In this document: positions 4,400-5,230 of the stretch, in pieces
Position numbering within the stretch: the first letter of the stretch is position 1
Layout: each line of letters opens with the position of its first letter
Assembly (NCBI GenBank): GCA_013698055.1
Contig: JACCVS010000377.1
Coordinates: forward strand, 1 to 5,230
DNA: 5,230 nucleotides
Source of the DNA: Acidobacteriota bacterium
Lineage (GTDB): Bacteria; Acidobacteriota; Blastocatellia; Pyrinomonadales; Pyrinomonadaceae
Reading direction: 5' to 3'
The notes under the pieces: model-generated
The model's input: the letters and a program-made list of their open reading frames with translations, nothing else
The model's database searches: none
What the model was told of the DNA's origin: nothing
Translations under genes and position numbers: made by a program

Positions 4400-5230
4400 G
4401 CAGCGAGCGTAAATACACCGGCATGGCTAAACTCTTCGCTATAGAAGAGAAGCAGCAGAGAGAAAAAGCTGCCGAGAAAGCCGCTGCAAATATTTCACCC
4501 CCTGCAATATCTTCGGCCCCTGAAGTAACTGCAGCCGGTGTAATATCTGCGCCCCCTGAAAATAGTACACCGGCTGAAATAATTACAGCCCCTGAAATTT
4601 CAACCGCTCAGCCCCTGCAAATTTCAGCCGCTGAACCCATTGCAGCCCCTGCAATCTTTTCACGGCCTGAGCAGCATACTCGCATTCCGAACGAAATATT
4701 TGAGGACATCTTACCAACCCTTAGGACCTCAGAACAAAGCATTCTATTAAGGCTCTACAGGCTCACTTGGGGATTCCAGAAGGACACATGTCATGTAAGC
4801 ATGGGTAAGCTCGGAAAGGCTTGTAATCTCAGCGCCCGGCAGGTAACAACCTGTGTTCAGGTTTTGGAGAAAAGACGGCTCATTCGGCGAGTGCTTGTTG
4901 ATCTGGATAATAAGAATCAGCACGCGAGAGGCGTCACATTCCAGATGTTATTACCGCAAGCAGCCCGCGCAAAAACTGCACCCCCTGCAAATCTTTCACC
5001 TGCTGCAAAAATTTCAGCAGGTGAAGAGACTTCCGACAATAAAGAAAATACACAAAAAGAAAACACACAAACACAGGGAAAGCCTGCGGCGGGTGTGCGG
5101 GTGGGTTCCAGGTTCTCAATCGAAGAGTGCAGAAGATACGCGAAACATCTGCAATCCACAGGGCAGGGAATCAACAATCCAGGTGGCTACGCGACGACAA
5201 TCAATCGAACCGGCGAAGCTGATGAGTTGA
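4396..5230 (+). CDS. Winged-helix DNA-binding protein, probable replication initiator (3' end outside window)
   Basis: 278 codons are visible; the frame is open at the right edge. The ATG at 4396 overlaps the ATPase stop (ATGA), implying translational coupling. In order: a basic, charged N-terminal helix (1-28); a Pro/Ala/Ser/Ile-rich linker of hexapeptides such as APEIST, PPAISS and AGVISA (29-95); a winged-helix domain (about 97-187) opening with TRIPNEIFEDILPTL, then SEQSILLRLYRLTWGF, the recognition-helix region KACNLSARQVTTCVQVLEKRR and a wing around IRRVLVDLDN; a second Pro/Ala patch (190-207); an Asn/Lys/Thr/Gln-rich tract (212-228); and a C-terminal motif beginning FSIEECRRYAKHL and continuing through NNPGGYATTINRTGEADEL. 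The domain resembles plasmid and phage initiators with an HTH that reads repeated sites. Both Pro/Ala patches coincide with 18-bp DNA repeats, so the protein may bind its own gene. A transcriptional regulator is the alternative. Confidence 0.8.
   Translation, partial: MSSERKYTGMAKLFAIEEKQQREKAAEKAAANISPPAISSAPEVTAAGVISAPPENSTPAEIITAPEISTAQPLQISAAEPIAAPAIFSRPEQHTRIPNEIFEDILPTLRTSEQSILLRLYRLTWGFQKDTCHVSMGKLGKACNLSARQVTTCVQVLEKRRLIRRVLVDLDNKNQHARGVTFQMLLPQAARAKTAPPANLSPAAKISAGEETSDNKENTQKENTQTQGKPAAGVRVGSRFSIEECRRYAKHLQSTGQGINNPGGYATTINRTGEADEL
4480..4680 (+). repeat. Array of about eleven 18-bp iteron-like units inside the initiator gene
   Basis: Units begin at 4480, 4498, 4516, 4534, 4552, 4570, 4588, 4611, 4627, 4645 and 4663 (the last degenerate). 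Nearly all are 18 bp apart; the exceptions are 23 bp (4588 to 4611) and 16 bp (4611 to 4627). The common pattern is a G/C block (CCCC, CCGC or CCGG) followed by TGNA, about five A/T-rich bases and TNCA, making a dyad of usually 13 bp. Examples are TGCAAATATTTCA in the first unit and the perfect palindrome TGAAATTTCA (4593-4602) in the seventh. The 4611 unit keeps the DNA motif while being read in another codon phase (QPLQIS instead of APEIST). It encodes the hexapeptide linker of the protein. Spacer-free abutting units and diverged copies exclude a CRISPR array. Confidence 0.8.
4963..5016 (+). repeat. Second cluster of three 18-bp iteron-like units
   Basis: Units at 4963-4980, 4981-4998 and 4999-5016 are exactly 18 bp each. 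They contain CGCAAAAACTGCA, TGCAAATCTTTCA and TGCAAAAATTTCA after a C-rich block, matching the first array about 280 bp upstream. The winged-helix domain is encoded between the two clusters. They encode ARAKTA, PPANLS and PAAKIS. Confidence 0.75.
4995..5025. repeat. Perfect 11-bp inverted repeat spanning the last iteron
   Basis: TTCACCTGCTG (4995-5005) and CAGCAGGTGAA (5015-5025) are perfectly complementary around a 9-base A/T-rich loop. It is the strongest dyad in the window, lies in coding sequence, and has no following T-run, so it is not an intrinsic terminator. It could be a high-affinity initiator dimer site or a hairpin in single-stranded DNA or mRNA. Confidence 0.75.
5035..5076 (+). 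other. A-rich tract adjoining the iterons, candidate unwinding region
   Basis: Of 42 bases, by my count 28 are A, two are T and 12 are G or C, in the form of AAAGAAAATA and ACACAAAAAGA-like runs. It follows the inverted repeat by nine bases and encodes DNKENTQKENTQTQ. A strand-asymmetric AT-rich stretch beside iterons is what origins such as lambda's use for first melting. The role here is inferred. Confidence 0.45.

Noticed and set aside
4480..4680. CRISPR array
   Set aside because: Units are 18 bp, abut without unique spacers, are diverged, and lie inside a coding frame.
4853..5230. Plus-strand open frame of 125 codons overlapping the initiator gene
   Set aside because: It is in another frame of the winged-helix gene, which has far better domain evidence; the overlapping frame has no recognisable motif.

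Overview
The window comes from a bacterium of moderate GC content and holds three blocks. The taxon cannot be fixed from the sequence. From memory, a pairing of an ExeA-type ATPase with a winged-helix protein carrying short Pro/Ala repeats recalls Acidobacteriota and similar soil lineages, but this is a weak guess.

Block 1 (1-2525, minus strand) is a two-component operon. A soluble 703-residue histidine kinase with three PAS domains is followed, with a 4-base ATGA overlap, by a single-domain Rcp1/CheY-like response regulator that runs off the left edge. The first two PAS units of the kinase are a near-perfect tandem duplication with a 426-bp period. Phosphate presumably passes from His471 of the kinase to Asp70 of the regulator. 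The signal sensed and the downstream target are not visible.

Block 2 (about 2526-3500) is debris. A decayed IS5-family transposase gene lies on the minus strand at 2984-3456. It has an in-frame stop at codon 11, a frameshift near codon 115, a missing centre and a lost C-terminus. Between it and the kinase is about 460 bp without a convincing gene, containing one imperfect inverted repeat.

Block 3 (about 3500-5230, plus strand) is the most interesting. A candidate promoter precedes an AAA ATPase of the ExeA/TniB/MuB type. Its stop codon overlaps (ATGA) the start of a winged-helix DNA-binding protein that looks like a replication initiator and is cut by the right edge. The initiator gene contains, inside its own coding sequence, about eleven tandem 18-bp units with a TGNA...TNCA dyad. 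A second cluster of three units follows, ending in a perfect 11-bp inverted repeat, and directly after it comes a 42-bp A-rich tract. Initiator, ATPase, iterons, dyad and AT-rich stretch together resemble the layout of lambda-type origins, where the origin lies inside the initiator gene. The working hypothesis is that this is the replication module of a plasmid or integrated element, with its origin embedded in the initiator gene. No part of this has been tested; it is inferred from sequence layout.
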